Shown here piece after piece: positions 1-8,944 of a stretch of 64,000 bases of DNA. The DNA is from Alistipes sp. (GTDB lineage Bacteria > Bacteroidota > Bacteroidia > Bacteroidales > Rikenellaceae), in the NCBI GenBank assembly GCA_020026415.1, contig JAHHQL010000002.1, positions 103,137 through 167,136 of the forward strand. Direction: 5' to 3'. Position numbers and translations under genes: made by a program. Numbering within the stretch: position 1 is the first letter of the stretch; the number at the start of each line of letters is the position of its first letter. Under the pieces are notes generated by a model. It was not told the DNA's origin. It searched no databases and worked only from the letters and a program-made list of their open reading frames with translations.

Positions 1-1956
1 ATTGGATATGGCATCCGGGTAGGTAATGCTTATGAACGATGAACGGGGAAGACCGTCTTCGGTGGCTTCGATATTTTCCGAAACCTTGAATGTAATTTGA
101 GACGACGTGACGGATAGAATTTCGATCCAGTCGGCTCCCCATTGTTTGTCGGCTGTGATATCACATTCTGCGAGGGGGTTTTTGATGGTGTAGTTGATCG
201 TGTAGATGCCGCCCTCGACAGGAATAAGCAGGTTGTTGTCCCAGTCGGTGGTAATGACCGGATTTTCGGGAAGCGTACACAATATTTTGCTAATTTTCGT
301 GGTGGTAACCGTACCGTCGTCCTTCAGACCGTAGGCAATGATGTAGTACTCCTTGTCGAAGCCGTTCGTGTAGAACGTATTCTCCTGTACGCCACTGACC
401 AAGTGATCGCTGATCTGGCCGATGTTGCCGTACCAGTCTTCCTGTCGGAAGGTGAAGATGTCGTCTTGTATCAAATCTGTATCACTTGCAAACTGCTCGT
501 ATTTCTGGCGGTTGATTTCGCGGAATACATAGGTGGCCGAGAGATCCGACGGCATACAACGAGCCTTGATTTCCGACGGACGCAGTGAAACGAGTTCGAT
601 GTTGAAATTCATCTCTGCGGCAGGGGCTTCCTGCTTGATGATGATGGCGATGCATTCCTTGACTTCGGGATAGTCAATCGTGAAATAACTTTCGCGGGGG
701 GCATCACCCGGCTCGGAGGTGGTGTTCTTATCGACGGTGAATGTAATGGTGTTCTCTCCGATCATAAAATCGTGAACCCACTCCGTATTGCGTGGAGGGT
801 TGATCGTAACTTCGGCACCGGGGATGGGGTTCTCCAATGCGTAATGCACTTCAAATATACCGCCCTCCAACGGAAGGATACGGGAGTTGTCCCAGTCGGC
901 CGTCAATACTGGGCGCGGAAGGCCGATGATCTCTACCTTGGTGATGGTTGTCGAAGTGATGGTGCCGTCAGCCGTAAGACCGTAGGCAATGATGTAGTAG
1001 GGTTCGGAGTCGGAGATGAAAAACGTATCGTCTTGCACGCCGCTGACCAAGTGGTCGCTGATCTGACCGACATTGCCGTACCAGTCTTCTTGCCGGAAGC
1101 GTTTTATGTCGTCTTCGATCAGGGCATGATCGTTGGCAAATTCTTCGTAGTGAGCCTTGCGCATCTCACGAAATACATAAGATGTTTCAAGATCCGACGG
1201 GGTGCAACGTGCTTTGGCTGTTGAGGGAGTAACCTCCAAGATCTTGATTTGGAAAGTTGGCTCTGCGGGTTGAGGTTTTTGGGGACGGATCTGCTTTAGG
1301 GGGGCAGTCTCTTTCAGATCGGCGTAAGTAACCGCGATCTCAGTCATACGATCCTCGATTTCCTCCTTATAAAAATATTCCTCGACCGTGAAGAGGATTT
1401 TGTCTTCCTCGACAGAAGAGATCTTCACCCATGAAGCATTACACGAGGCTGAAACTTTTACAGACTGTTCCTTCACGGGATTCTCCAGCGTATATTTCAA
1501 ATAGAATTTACCACCTGTGGCGGGAATATCCTCCAATGTTGCCAGCGTCAGTTTCGGGACGGAAACCTCTGCGGATTTTTCGGGACATAGTTGTTTGAGC
1601 GAAGCCTTTTTTTGAAGGTTTGCATAATTGACCGTGATTTCGGTGGTGCGATCTTCGATGCCTTCCTTATAAATATATTTCTCGACTGTAAAGCGGATTT
1701 GATCTTTTTCAATTGAAGTGATCTTTATCCATGAAGCATCGCACGAAGCCGTGACTTTTTCTGTTGCATCTTCCAACGGATTTTCTAACGTGTAATCTAA
1801 TGCGAATGCTCCGCCTTGAGCCGAAATATCTGAAATTATAGAGAGTCTTAACTCCGGTTTTTTTGGGGGGAGTGTCGTTTCATCGTTTTCACAACCCGGC
1901 AAAGTCAGGGCGGCCATGAAGGCCATCATCAGAATTAGGTGTAATTTGTGTCTCAT
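1..1956 (-). CDS. BACON-domain lipoprotein, 3' end outside window
   Basis: Reading from an ATG at 1956 the frame stays open to the window edge (652 codons, C-terminus missing). The first residues are a lipoprotein signal ending in LTLPGC, then ENDETT, so it should be an outer-membrane or surface lipoprotein. The rest is modular: two BACON-like beta-sandwich units in tandem (about 1250-1860), then a roughly 100-residue unit with the motif FRQEDWYGN.GQISDH, another BACON-like unit, a second copy of the 100-residue unit (about 300-590) and a last BACON-like unit ending in ITYPDA. BACON domains in Bacteroidota are thought to bind carbohydrate or mucin. The 100-residue unit I do not recognise. It is divergent from a TPR-LuxR type regulator, which may control it (inference). 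Confidence 0.85.
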   Translation of the reverse strand, partial: MRHKLHLILMMAFMAALTLPGCENDETTLPPKKPELRLSIISDISAQGGAFALDYTLENPLEDATEKVTASCDASWIKITSIEKDQIRFTVEKYIYKEGIEDRTTEITVNYANLQKKASLKQLCPEKSAEVSVPKLTLATLEDIPATGGKFYLKYTLENPVKEQSVKVSASCNASWVKISSVEEDKILFTVEEYFYKEEIEDRMTEIAVTYADLKETAPLKQIRPQKPQPAEPTFQIKILEVTPSTAKARCTPSDLETSYVFREMRKAHYEEFANDHALIEDDIKRFRQEDWYGNVGQISDHLVSGVQDDTFFISDSEPYYIIAYGLTADGTITSTTITKVEIIGLPRPVLTADWDNSRILPLEGGIFEVHYALENPIPGAEVTINPPRNTEWVHDFMIGENTITFTVDKNTTSEPGDAPRESYFTIDYPEVKECIAIIIKQEAPAAEMNFNIELVSLRPSEIKARCMPSDLSATYVFREINRQKYEQFASDTDLIQDDIFTFRQEDWYGNIGQISDHLVSGVQENTFYTNGFDKEYYIIAYGLKDDGTVTTTKISKILCTLPENPVITTDWDNNLLIPVEGGIYTINYTIKNPLAECDITADKQWGADWIEILSVTSSQITFKVSENIEATEDGLPRSSFISITYPDAISN

Positions 1957-1995
1957 AATAATGTGGCTTTGGTTATAGGTTTATGTTTTCTCAAA

Positions 1996-2003
1996 CAAAA
2001 TTA
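1996..2003 (-). promoter_or_regulatory. -7 box for the BACON lipoprotein gene
   Basis: On the minus strand the octamer TAATTTTG matches the Bacteroidota -7 consensus TAnnTTTG, about 40 bases upstream of the start codon at 1956. The -33 element is not clear. Confidence 0.45.
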
Positions 2004-2060
2004 GTAATTCAGAATATAAAATATTAATTTCGTAACCCTACAAAACTCCTACAAAGTCAT

Positions 2061-2068
2061 TATATTTG
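2061..2068 (+). promoter_or_regulatory. -7 box for the TPR-LuxR regulator gene
   Basis: TATATTTG fits TAnnTTTG exactly and lies 40 bases before the ATG at 2108. Together with the minus-strand box at 1996 it makes this 150-base gap a divergent promoter region. Confidence 0.5.
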
Positions 2069-2107
2069 TCTTATAAATGTGCTTTTAAATATAAAAAAAG
2101 GTGAGTT

Positions 2108-3829
2108 ATGCTGAAAATTTTATTTATATGTCTTCTTCTCGGAGATCCCTTTGATGTTGTCTGTATGGGGTGCGAACAGCAACCCGATACGATGTTTTAT
2201 CGTCGTTTCTCGGAACTGAAAAAAAACGATTCCGAACAGGCTGCGATTTATGCGCAGTTGTATCTTGATTGCTCGGACAAGGGGGTGACGGGAACGGTTA
2301 CGGCACAGGTCTATGAGTATCTGGCCGAGTATTACTCGTCGCACGAATTTGATTATGGTAAGGCGATCGGATATTTACAGAAAGCGGTTGATATTTATCG
2401 CCGATTGGAAGATCGTAAGGCAGCGGCCAAAGCCGAAGCGGCTTTGGCGAAACTCTATATTGCGACGAATGACATTGGAGAGGGCATGGATTTGATTTAT
2501 CGCTGTATGGATGAAAGCATCGAGTTGGGATACAAGTCGAATATCGTCAAGTGTAATCTGCTGTTGGGAAATACCCATTACAAAATAGGGGATCTTAATG
2601 CAGCCTATGAATATTATGCCTATGCGGCGAGTCTGGCTTCTTCGATTGGGGACAAGTATCAGGAGATCATGGCAACGAATAACATGGCTGTCGTCAAGTT
2701 TCTCGACGGGAGCGGAGATGTTGGGCTGGCTTTGTGCAATATAAATCTCAAGGAGGCCGAACGGCTCGGATTCGATGATTTGATTTTCCCCACTTACAGC
2801 AATATGGGTACGATCTGTATGCGCGATAATCCGGATTCGGCTCGTTACTATGTCCTCAAATCGGGCGAATATGCCGATAATATTCTCAATAAAGCACTCT
2901 ATTTGAGTAATATAGGGCTGTATTATCAGTGGACGGGTAACAGCCGCAAGGCACTCGATTGCTACAACAAGGCGATCGACTATTACCGTCAGGGCGATTT
3001 CAATGCCCATTTGTCGGAAACGTATCGTAATATTTACGCCGAGTGTTTGAATCTCAGGGATACAATTGCGGCTTTTCGTGCGTTGCAGAATTATTACAAA
3101 ACCGAAAATCTGACTCCGAAACGCGACATCCTCATCAAACTCTATAAGGCAAAGAATCAGGAGAATGAGCAGAAACTTAAGACGAAGGCCGAATTGGAAC
3201 TTGCTCGAAACAGGATGTGGCTGGTAGTCAGTACGTTTATCTTTACACTCATCTTGTTGGCTGTCTATATTTTCTATACCAAGCGCCGACATCGTGCCAA
3301 GGAAACATTGATCAAATATCAGTTGGATTTGCTGGATCAGAGTAAAATTCAGGAGCAACTCAAACAGAAGCAGGAGCAGACCGAGTATGCCTTACGGAGC
3401 AAGGAGGATATTTTGAAGGTTAAGAAATTGGAAGAGTATCAAACCAATCAACTCATTGATGCGATTATCGAAAAACTCGAAAAACTCAATTCGTCGGAGG
3501 ATCTCGAAATGCGCAAGAAAGGGCTTCGGAAAGTAATAGAGGATCTGAAAGAAAATAAAAACAGCACCAATTGGGAGGAGGTCGAGCAGTATCTCATAAA
3601 GATGAATTCGCGTTTTTATGACAATCTGACTTCACAGTTGCCCCGACTGACGATCAATGAAAAACGTCTCTGTATCTTCCTGCACATGAACATGACTTCG
3701 AAGGAGATCGCCAACATTACTCATCAGAATGTGGCAAGCATAGAGATGGCGCGGTTTCGTTTGCGCAAAAAACTCGACATAAAGGATCCGTCGGAATCGC
3801 TGCATATGTTTCTTCAGAGGTATAATTAA
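2108..3829 (+). CDS. TPR-containing membrane regulator with LuxR-type C-terminal HTH
   Basis: 573 residues. The N-terminus has a signal or anchor segment (residues 1-20, cysteines soon after). Residues about 25-340 are tetratricopeptide-like helices (repeated A..Y..Y and G....A...Y patterns). One membrane segment lies near 368-390 (MWLVVSTFIFTLILL...), then a charged coiled coil (about 395-500). The last 60 residues form a GerE/LuxR-like helix-turn-helix (TINEKRLCIFLHMNMTSKEI, then ASIEMARFRLRKKL). This architecture is common in Bacteroidota as membrane-bound transcription regulators, with periplasmic TPRs sensing and a cytoplasmic HTH. It is divergent from the BACON lipoprotein gene and convergent with a small gene at 3826. 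Target genes cannot be told from sequence. Confidence 0.85.
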   Translation: MLKILFICLLLGDPFDVVCMGCEQQPDTMFYRRFSELKKNDSEQAAIYAQLYLDCSDKGVTGTVTAQVYEYLAEYYSSHEFDYGKAIGYLQKAVDIYRRLEDRKAAAKAEAALAKLYIATNDIGEGMDLIYRCMDESIELGYKSNIVKCNLLLGNTHYKIGDLNAAYEYYAYAASLASSIGDKYQEIMATNNMAVVKFLDGSGDVGLALCNINLKEAERLGFDDLIFPTYSNMGTICMRDNPDSARYYVLKSGEYADNILNKALYLSNIGLYYQWTGNSRKALDCYNKAIDYYRQGDFNAHLSETYRNIYAECLNLRDTIAAFRALQNYYKTENLTPKRDILIKLYKAKNQENEQKLKTKAELELARNRMWLVVSTFIFTLILLAVYIFYTKRRHRAKETLIKYQLDLLDQSKIQEQLKQKQEQTEYALRSKEDILKVKKLEEYQTNQLIDAIIEKLEKLNSSEDLEMRKKGLRKVIEDLKENKNSTNWEEVEQYLIKMNSRFYDNLTSQLPRLTINEKRLCIFLHMNMTSKEIANITHQNVASIEMARFRLRKKLDIKDPSESLHMFLQRYN

Positions 3830-4029
3830 CGCCGTTGCATCATAAAATCAGAGGAAGCCATTTTCTTGTGGGTATGGGCTGTTTTTGTGCCGACATGCTT
3901 GAAGTCGGGTTTATGGAGGCATATCCATATCTTGGTGGGGAAACCTGCATCGCCCATCTGTTCGAACATTTTGTCTTTGACAATCATCAGATTGAGTAGG
4001 GCTTCGGCGTTCCGATGACGTGATGACAT
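3826..4029 (-). CDS. small hypothetical protein, possibly a gene remnant
   Basis: 67 codons with chromosome-like codon choice (GCC, GGC, ACC, CTC frequent), overlapping the last four bases of the convergent regulator gene. I recognise no domain: it is basic, with a histidine/lysine-rich C-terminus. No -7 box is clear upstream. It could be a fragment of a larger lost gene or spurious. Confidence 0.35.
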   Translation of the reverse strand: MSSRHRNAEALLNLMIVKDKMFEQMGDAGFPTKIWICLHKPDFKHVGTKTAHTHKKMASSDFMMQRR

Positions 4030-4151
4030 TAGTATGGTTCTCTCAATTTGTTGTGAAGAACGGGTTGTGTGAAAGGTAATCGGGATTCATAAGTAATTTT
4101 TGAATTTAATAGGATTTATAAAAGTAATAAACAGGAAAAATTTTAGGAGAA

Positions 4152-4181
4152 AAAAGCCCTGCGGATTTCCGCAGGGCTTTT
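4152..4181. terminator. bidirectional Rho-independent terminator
   Basis: Ten-base perfect inverted repeat GCCCTGCGGA/TCCGCAGGGC (4156-4165 and 4168-4177) flanked by A-tract and T-tract. It stands between the convergent regulator gene and the FISUMP-like lipoprotein gene and can serve both strands; it lies about 25 bases after the minus-strand stop at 4206. Confidence 0.85.
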
Positions 4182-4205
4182 ATATTATATGTGATGTTGT
4201 TTGTC

Positions 4206-5348
4206 TTATTTGATTTTCACGCAACGAACGGGTTGTGCAAACAATTTCCAGCCGGGGCATGAGGTGTTGATCGGCATGTAGGGATCTGCGACCATACGAT
4301 CACCGAAATAACTGATATTGCCCAATAAATCCTCCATCTTGTAAACGCCGCAAGCCCAAACGTGGATCTTGTCTGTCGGCTTGACCATTTCGCCACCACC
4401 GTTCGCATCATCACGCAAACCGTTGCACGGCCACCACGTCGTCACACCGTTGTAAGTGTAAGAGTAAGCCTTCTTCTCCTTGTCGAGGAGCAGATTGTCG
4501 TCGTTCAAGCAGGCCCAGTCGTCTTTCGAAGCCAGACGCCAACCTGCCGGCGAAGGATCGTAGTCGGTCTTTTCGACACCCCACAGTTCCTGATTGTCCT
4601 CCGACATCCAGTTGAAAAGCGATTGGTTGTCGAAGAAGAACGTGGTCGGATTTGAACCGGCTTCTTCGATCGTGACGGCGTGTGCTTCGGCTTTCCATGC
4701 GAATCCCATCTTCGGATTCATAACCGTCGCTTCGTTGGCTCTGGCAAAACTCTCTCCCGAACCTTCTCCGTCGGTTCGGCTTCCAAAGAACGGATCTTTA
4801 CGTCCCCATTGAAAGAGCAGTCCCATTGCTTGACCGGAATAACCGGCCTCGTTGGCTCCGAGGTTGCGATCCATAAATTCGGCTCCCGTCTCATAGGTAA
4901 TCACCTCAGGGGTGTCCGTACACCAAATGTGCCAAGTCCAAACAATATTATCGTCGGTGTCGAGACCTGCAATGATCGTATTGCCTTTGTCGCCCGAAGC
5001 GGTAAAAGCAATATTGCCCAATTCATCTACTCTCAGGTTGGTGATTGCTTCGGGATTTTGTCCCTGTTCGTTCAATGTGGTCCAAATCCAATCAACCTTT
5101 GCGACATTTTCGATCGGTTTGCCGCTTACATGTAAAGGTTTGAAATAATAGTCTCCGGCCTCGGATACAATATAACAATTTGCACCTTCGCCCAAGTCTG
5201 TTGCCGCGGGGCCTGTCGGACCGCTTTCTTCATCATCGTCGCTGCAAGACGGCAGAGACAACAGCAGGCATGAAGCCATTACGAAGGTCAAAAATTTCCG
5301 TGAAAGATTTTTTGGCCGAATTGAAAAGAGATTGCATCTTTTTTCCAT
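4206..5348 (-). CDS. FISUMP-like (Fibrobacter major paralogous domain) lipoprotein
   Basis: 380 residues. The N-terminus has a long signal sequence with lipobox LLSLPSC followed by DDDEESG, typical of Bacteroidota surface-exported lipoproteins. Further on are motifs of the Fibrobacter succinogenes major paralogous domain and related C-type-lectin-like folds: FMDRNLGA, GLLFQWGRKDPF, GWRLASKDDW and the ending WKLFAQPVRCVKIK. Members are secreted or surface proteins of poorly known role. A more internal start near MASCLLL is possible, but the longer form gives a complete n-region. No exact TAnnTTTG box is visible upstream. Single gene, terminated at 4152-4181. Confidence 0.75.
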   Translation of the reverse strand: MEKRCNLFSIRPKNLSRKFLTFVMASCLLLSLPSCSDDDEESGPTGPAATDLGEGANCYIVSEAGDYYFKPLHVSGKPIENVAKVDWIWTTLNEQGQNPEAITNLRVDELGNIAFTASGDKGNTIIAGLDTDDNIVWTWHIWCTDTPEVITYETGAEFMDRNLGANEAGYSGQAMGLLFQWGRKDPFFGSRTDGEGSGESFARANEATVMNPKMGFAWKAEAHAVTIEEAGSNPTTFFFDNQSLFNWMSEDNQELWGVEKTDYDPSPAGWRLASKDDWACLNDDNLLLDKEKKAYSYTYNGVTTWWPCNGLRDDANGGGEMVKPTDKIHVWACGVYKMEDLLGNISYFGDRMVADPYMPINTSCPGWKLFAQPVRCVKIK

Positions 5349-5626
5349 GACAGTAGAAGTTTTAGAATTTATTTAAGGTTAGATTGTTTATTGGCGATTG
5401 ATCTTCGTCAATAGATACAATGATATGGAAAAAACATAAATAGGCAAAGGAATAATTGATATTTTGGGGAGGGAGTAATTACTTGTTAATATATCCCTCA
5501 AAAACTTGCATGTTTTTTATGTTTATTATACATAACAAATGGGTTCTATAATGTGAAAGGAGCACTGAAGAAGTGTCTGCTTTCCATGAAATTTTACGGA
5601 ATATTCCTGCGGCGTTTAACCATCGG

Positions 5627-5766
5627 TAGTAACTCTCGGTTTACGCTACTCGACCAGAAACCGCTTTCAGACAACGTAAGGAAAATATATGTTTTTCTTA
5701 CGAATATGTGTTGCCCGTGTTTCAACCCTTCCGGCTGAGGAGGGGCGATTGGGTCTGTGCGGTTTT
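5627..5766 (+). promoter_or_regulatory. structured leader upstream of susC (candidate cis-RNA or small RNA)
   Basis: The 467-base gap before susC (5349-5815) has no credible gene. Its second half can fold into a closed multi-stem structure: a hairpin around 5631-5651, an outer stem AACCGC..CAGAC (5659-5672) with GTCTG.GCGGTT (5753-5764), an inner hairpin CGTAAGGAAAA with TTTTTCTTACG (about 5675-5702), and a hairpin CCCTTCC/GGAGGGG (about 5727-5746). The outer stem runs into six Ts, so it could also act as a terminator. I do not recognise a known riboswitch class. Found by eye only. Confidence 0.35.
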
Positions 5767-5815
5767 TTAAGACTATAAAAAAGAAGAAACAAACTTGAAA
5801 GAATGTAATACTTCG

Positions 5816-8800
5816 ATGAAAAAAACAGTTTTTAAACGGCTTTCTCCGCAATTGTTATGCGGCAAATTGATGCAGATGGCGGCTTTTCTATGTCTTGCGT
5901 TCTCTGTGGAGAGCGTTCGCGCTCAGCAAAAAAATAAATTCGTGATTCTGCACGGTAAAATCGTCGATGCAACCACCAAGGATGCCATGCCCGGTGTGAC
6001 GGTGGTCATCGAAGGTTCGACTGTGGGTACTACCTCCGATGCGGATGGTAATTACACGTTGAAGGTTCCTTCGGGAATCTACAACCTGTTGTTCTCATTC
6101 CTCGGTTACGAACCCGTCGTGAAGAAATTCAACGGGCAGAACCGAAAAGAGTTCGAGACCATTAAACTCGTTCAGAGTGCCATGGAACTCGAAGATGTGG
6201 TGGTGACGGGTGTCTATCAACGTAAAAAAGAGAGTTTTACGGGATCGACAACCACCTTCAAGAACTCCGATCTGAAATCGGTCGGTACACAGAGCGTCCT
6301 CCAGAGTCTTCGTACGCTCGACCCTTCGTTCAAAATTGCCGACAATGCTCTTGCGGGTTCCAACCCGAACCGTCTGCCCGATTTCGAGATTCGCGGCAAG
6401 AACAGTGTGATCGGTCTGAAGGAGGAGTACGGAACCGACCCCAACCAGCCGTTGTTCATTTTGGACGGATTCGAGACGACGCTGGAGACGATCATGAATC
6501 TGAACTTGAACCGTATCGCATCGGTAACTCTTCTGAAGGATGCCGCCTCGACGGCCATTTATGGTTCGAAGGCTTCGAACGGTGTCGTTGTCGTGGAGAC
6601 CAAGGTGCCCGAACGAGGACGTCTGCAACTGTCTTATAAAGGTGACTTCGGGGTGGATATTGCCGATCTTTCGGACTACAACCTGATGAACGCCGCCGAG
6701 AAACTCGAATTTGAGACGCGGGCGGGCGTTTATACCGATCGAAACGACATCAACAACCAGATGCGTCTGGATGCCCTGAGAAACGAGCGACTGAAACAAA
6801 TCGCCCGGGGTGTGGATACCTATTGGCTGAGCGAACCGTTGCGCACGGGTTTCACACACAAGCACAACATCTACGCGGAAGGCGGTGAAGAGAAGATCCG
6901 TTACGGTTTGGGCTTGAGTTACGGACAGGTGGAAGGTGTGATGAAAAATTCGGGTCGTGAGACCGTGGAAGGGAACATCGACCTGATCTATCGTACCGGA
7001 AAACTCCAGTTCAGCAACAAATTCATGTTGAACTACCAAAAGACGCAGGATCCCACGGTGTCCTTTGCCGAGTATGCCAACGCCAACCCCTATTATCAAA
7101 AATACAATGCCAACGGAAAGATTGATAAATACCTTTATTATTACCACAACGACCCGACGGGCGAGACCGATATGGTGAGCAACCCCTTGTGGAACGCCCA
7201 TCTGAACAACTACGACAAGGGCGAATCGACCGGATTTACCAACAACTTCATTCTGGAGTGGTTTGTGATGAAGGATTTCCGCCTGCGTGCCAAGTTCGGT
7301 ATCACGCATTCGAATACGACAAACGATGCCCGAATTTCGCCGCTTCATACCGACTTCGACGATATGAAAGAGACGGAGAAGGGTCTTTATTCGCACTCGC
7401 TCAACAAGCGTAACAATTACGAAGGAGATTTTACGGCTACTTATGGCCGCGTCTTCGGCGAAAAGCACACGGTGAATGCCGTGGCGGGTTTCAACTTCAA
7501 CTCCATGAAGTCGGTGACCAACGGCTACAAGGCCAACGGTTTTACCGAAGATCAGTTCGATGCCCCGTCGTTTGCCAACGGTTATCCGGAGGGCGGCAAA
7601 TCGAAATATTTCGAGACGCAGACCCGTGCCGTCAGTTTCTTCATCAACGGCGGTTATGCTTACGACAACCGCTATCTGCTCGACTTCAACTATCGCGCCG
7701 ACGGTGCTTCGATGTTCGGTACGAACAACCGATTCCGCAACACATGGTCGGTGGGCTTGGGTTGGAACATCCACAACGAGAAATTCATGAAGAATCAGAA
7801 GACCTTCCAGATGTTGAAACTCCGTGCATCGGCGGGTAACCCCGGTAATCAGAATTTCTCCGCCTATCAGGCCTTTTCGACCTATATCTTCAACGGCTGG
7901 ATGACCAACATTTTCGGAACGGGTCTGATCCTGAATCAGCTGGGTAACGAGGATCTTGCATGGCAGGAGACCATTAACTACAACGTCGGTACGGATGTCT
8001 CCATGTGGGGCAACCGCATCAACCTGACGTTCGATTACTATTGGAAAATCACCGACCCGCTGTTGGCCGTCATCACGACGCCCGGTTCGATGGGTACGCC
8101 GTCGCTGGCGATGAATGCCGGACAGCAGAAGACCAAGGGTTTGGAGTTTACGCTGCGCATCTCGCCCATCTATCGTCCGCATGACCGCATCAACTGGACG
8201 TTGAGTTTCAACGGTACGCATTCGAAAGCCAAGTACGCGAAGATCGGCGATGCGTTCTCGTCGCTGAACGATGCGGGCAAACTTTCGCTTTCGGGGACGA
8301 CGCGTTACTATGATGGCGGCAGCCCGACGGCGATTTGGGGTGTGCGTTCCGCAGGTATTGATCCTGCAACGGGTCGAGAACTCTTCATCAAGAAGAACGG
8401 TACTTATTCGTTCGACTACGATTTGAACGACGAGGTGGTGTTGGGTGACACGAATCCCAAGTTGGAGGGTGTGTTCGGTACGACCTTCTACTATAAGAGA
8501 TTCTCGCTGGGTGCCTACTTCCGCTACTCGCTGGGTGCGCAGATCTTCAACGACGCGCTTTTCCAGAAGGTGGAAAACATCTCGACGGGTGACATCTTCA
8601 ACAATCAGGATAAGCGAGCTTTGTACGATCGTTGGTCGCCCGACAACCGCGAGGCTTACTTCAAGGGTATTTCGCTGGTGCAGAAGACCGACAAATCGTC
8701 GCGTTTTGTCATGGACGAGAATTACATTTCGGGTGAGTCCTTCTCCGTGGGTTATGAGTTTACGCAGCCCTTCATCAAGAAACTCGGTTTGTCGGCACTG

Positions 8801-8914
8801 ACGCTTCAGGCCACCATCAACGAGGCGTTCCGCGTATCGTCGGTCAAGAACGAGCGCGGTATCGAATACCCGTTTGCCCGTACGGTATCTGTCTCCATTC
8901 TGGCAACATTCTAA
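5816..8914 (+). CDS. SusC/RagA-family TonB-dependent outer-membrane transporter
   Basis: 1032 residues from the chosen ATG at 5816, which gives a clean signal peptide ending in VRAQQ; a TTG seven codons upstream is less likely. Order of domains: CarboxypepD-regulatory-like domain (about 30-110, GKIVDATTKDAMPGV..V), TonB plug (about 120-265, with FEIRGKNSVIG, QPLFILDGFE, VTLLKDAASTAIYGSKASNG), then a C-terminal beta-barrel ending in ..VSVSILATF with terminal aromatic. It imports a ligand across the outer membrane using TonB energy, with the SusD protein encoded next (30 bases downstream) as the lid. No glycoside hydrolase is in the operon, so the substrate may not be a glycan (inference). Confidence 0.95.
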   Translation: MKKTVFKRLSPQLLCGKLMQMAAFLCLAFSVESVRAQQKNKFVILHGKIVDATTKDAMPGVTVVIEGSTVGTTSDADGNYTLKVPSGIYNLLFSFLGYEPVVKKFNGQNRKEFETIKLVQSAMELEDVVVTGVYQRKKESFTGSTTTFKNSDLKSVGTQSVLQSLRTLDPSFKIADNALAGSNPNRLPDFEIRGKNSVIGLKEEYGTDPNQPLFILDGFETTLETIMNLNLNRIASVTLLKDAASTAIYGSKASNGVVVVETKVPERGRLQLSYKGDFGVDIADLSDYNLMNAAEKLEFETRAGVYTDRNDINNQMRLDALRNERLKQIARGVDTYWLSEPLRTGFTHKHNIYAEGGEEKIRYGLGLSYGQVEGVMKNSGRETVEGNIDLIYRTGKLQFSNKFMLNYQKTQDPTVSFAEYANANPYYQKYNANGKIDKYLYYYHNDPTGETDMVSNPLWNAHLNNYDKGESTGFTNNFILEWFVMKDFRLRAKFGITHSNTTNDARISPLHTDFDDMKETEKGLYSHSLNKRNNYEGDFTATYGRVFGEKHTVNAVAGFNFNSMKSVTNGYKANGFTEDQFDAPSFANGYPEGGKSKYFETQTRAVSFFINGGYAYDNRYLLDFNYRADGASMFGTNNRFRNTWSVGLGWNIHNEKFMKNQKTFQMLKLRASAGNPGNQNFSAYQAFSTYIFNGWMTNIFGTGLILNQLGNEDLAWQETINYNVGTDVSMWGNRINLTFDYYWKITDPLLAVITTPGSMGTPSLAMNAGQQKTKGLEFTLRISPIYRPHDRINWTLSFNGTHSKAKYAKIGDAFSSLNDAGKLSLSGTTRYYDGGSPTAIWGVRSAGIDPATGRELFIKKNGTYSFDYDLNDEVVLGDTNPKLEGVFGTTFYYKRFSLGAYFRYSLGAQIFNDALFQKVENISTGDIFNNQDKRALYDRWSPDNREAYFKGISLVQKTDKSSRFVMDENYISGESFSVGYEFTQPFIKKLGLSALTLQATINEAFRVSSVKNERGIEYPFARTVSVSILATF

Positions 8915-8944
8915 CGGTAAACCATTAAAAATGATTCACACGAT

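Noticed and set aside
142..1224. Two plus-strand frames (142-588 and 772-1224)
   Set aside because: They mirror the repeated domains of the minus-strand BACON lipoprotein codon for codon and have no independent start signal.
5627..5766. Cobalamin, TPP or SAM riboswitch in the susC leader
   Set aside because: None of the conserved core motifs of these classes is visible.
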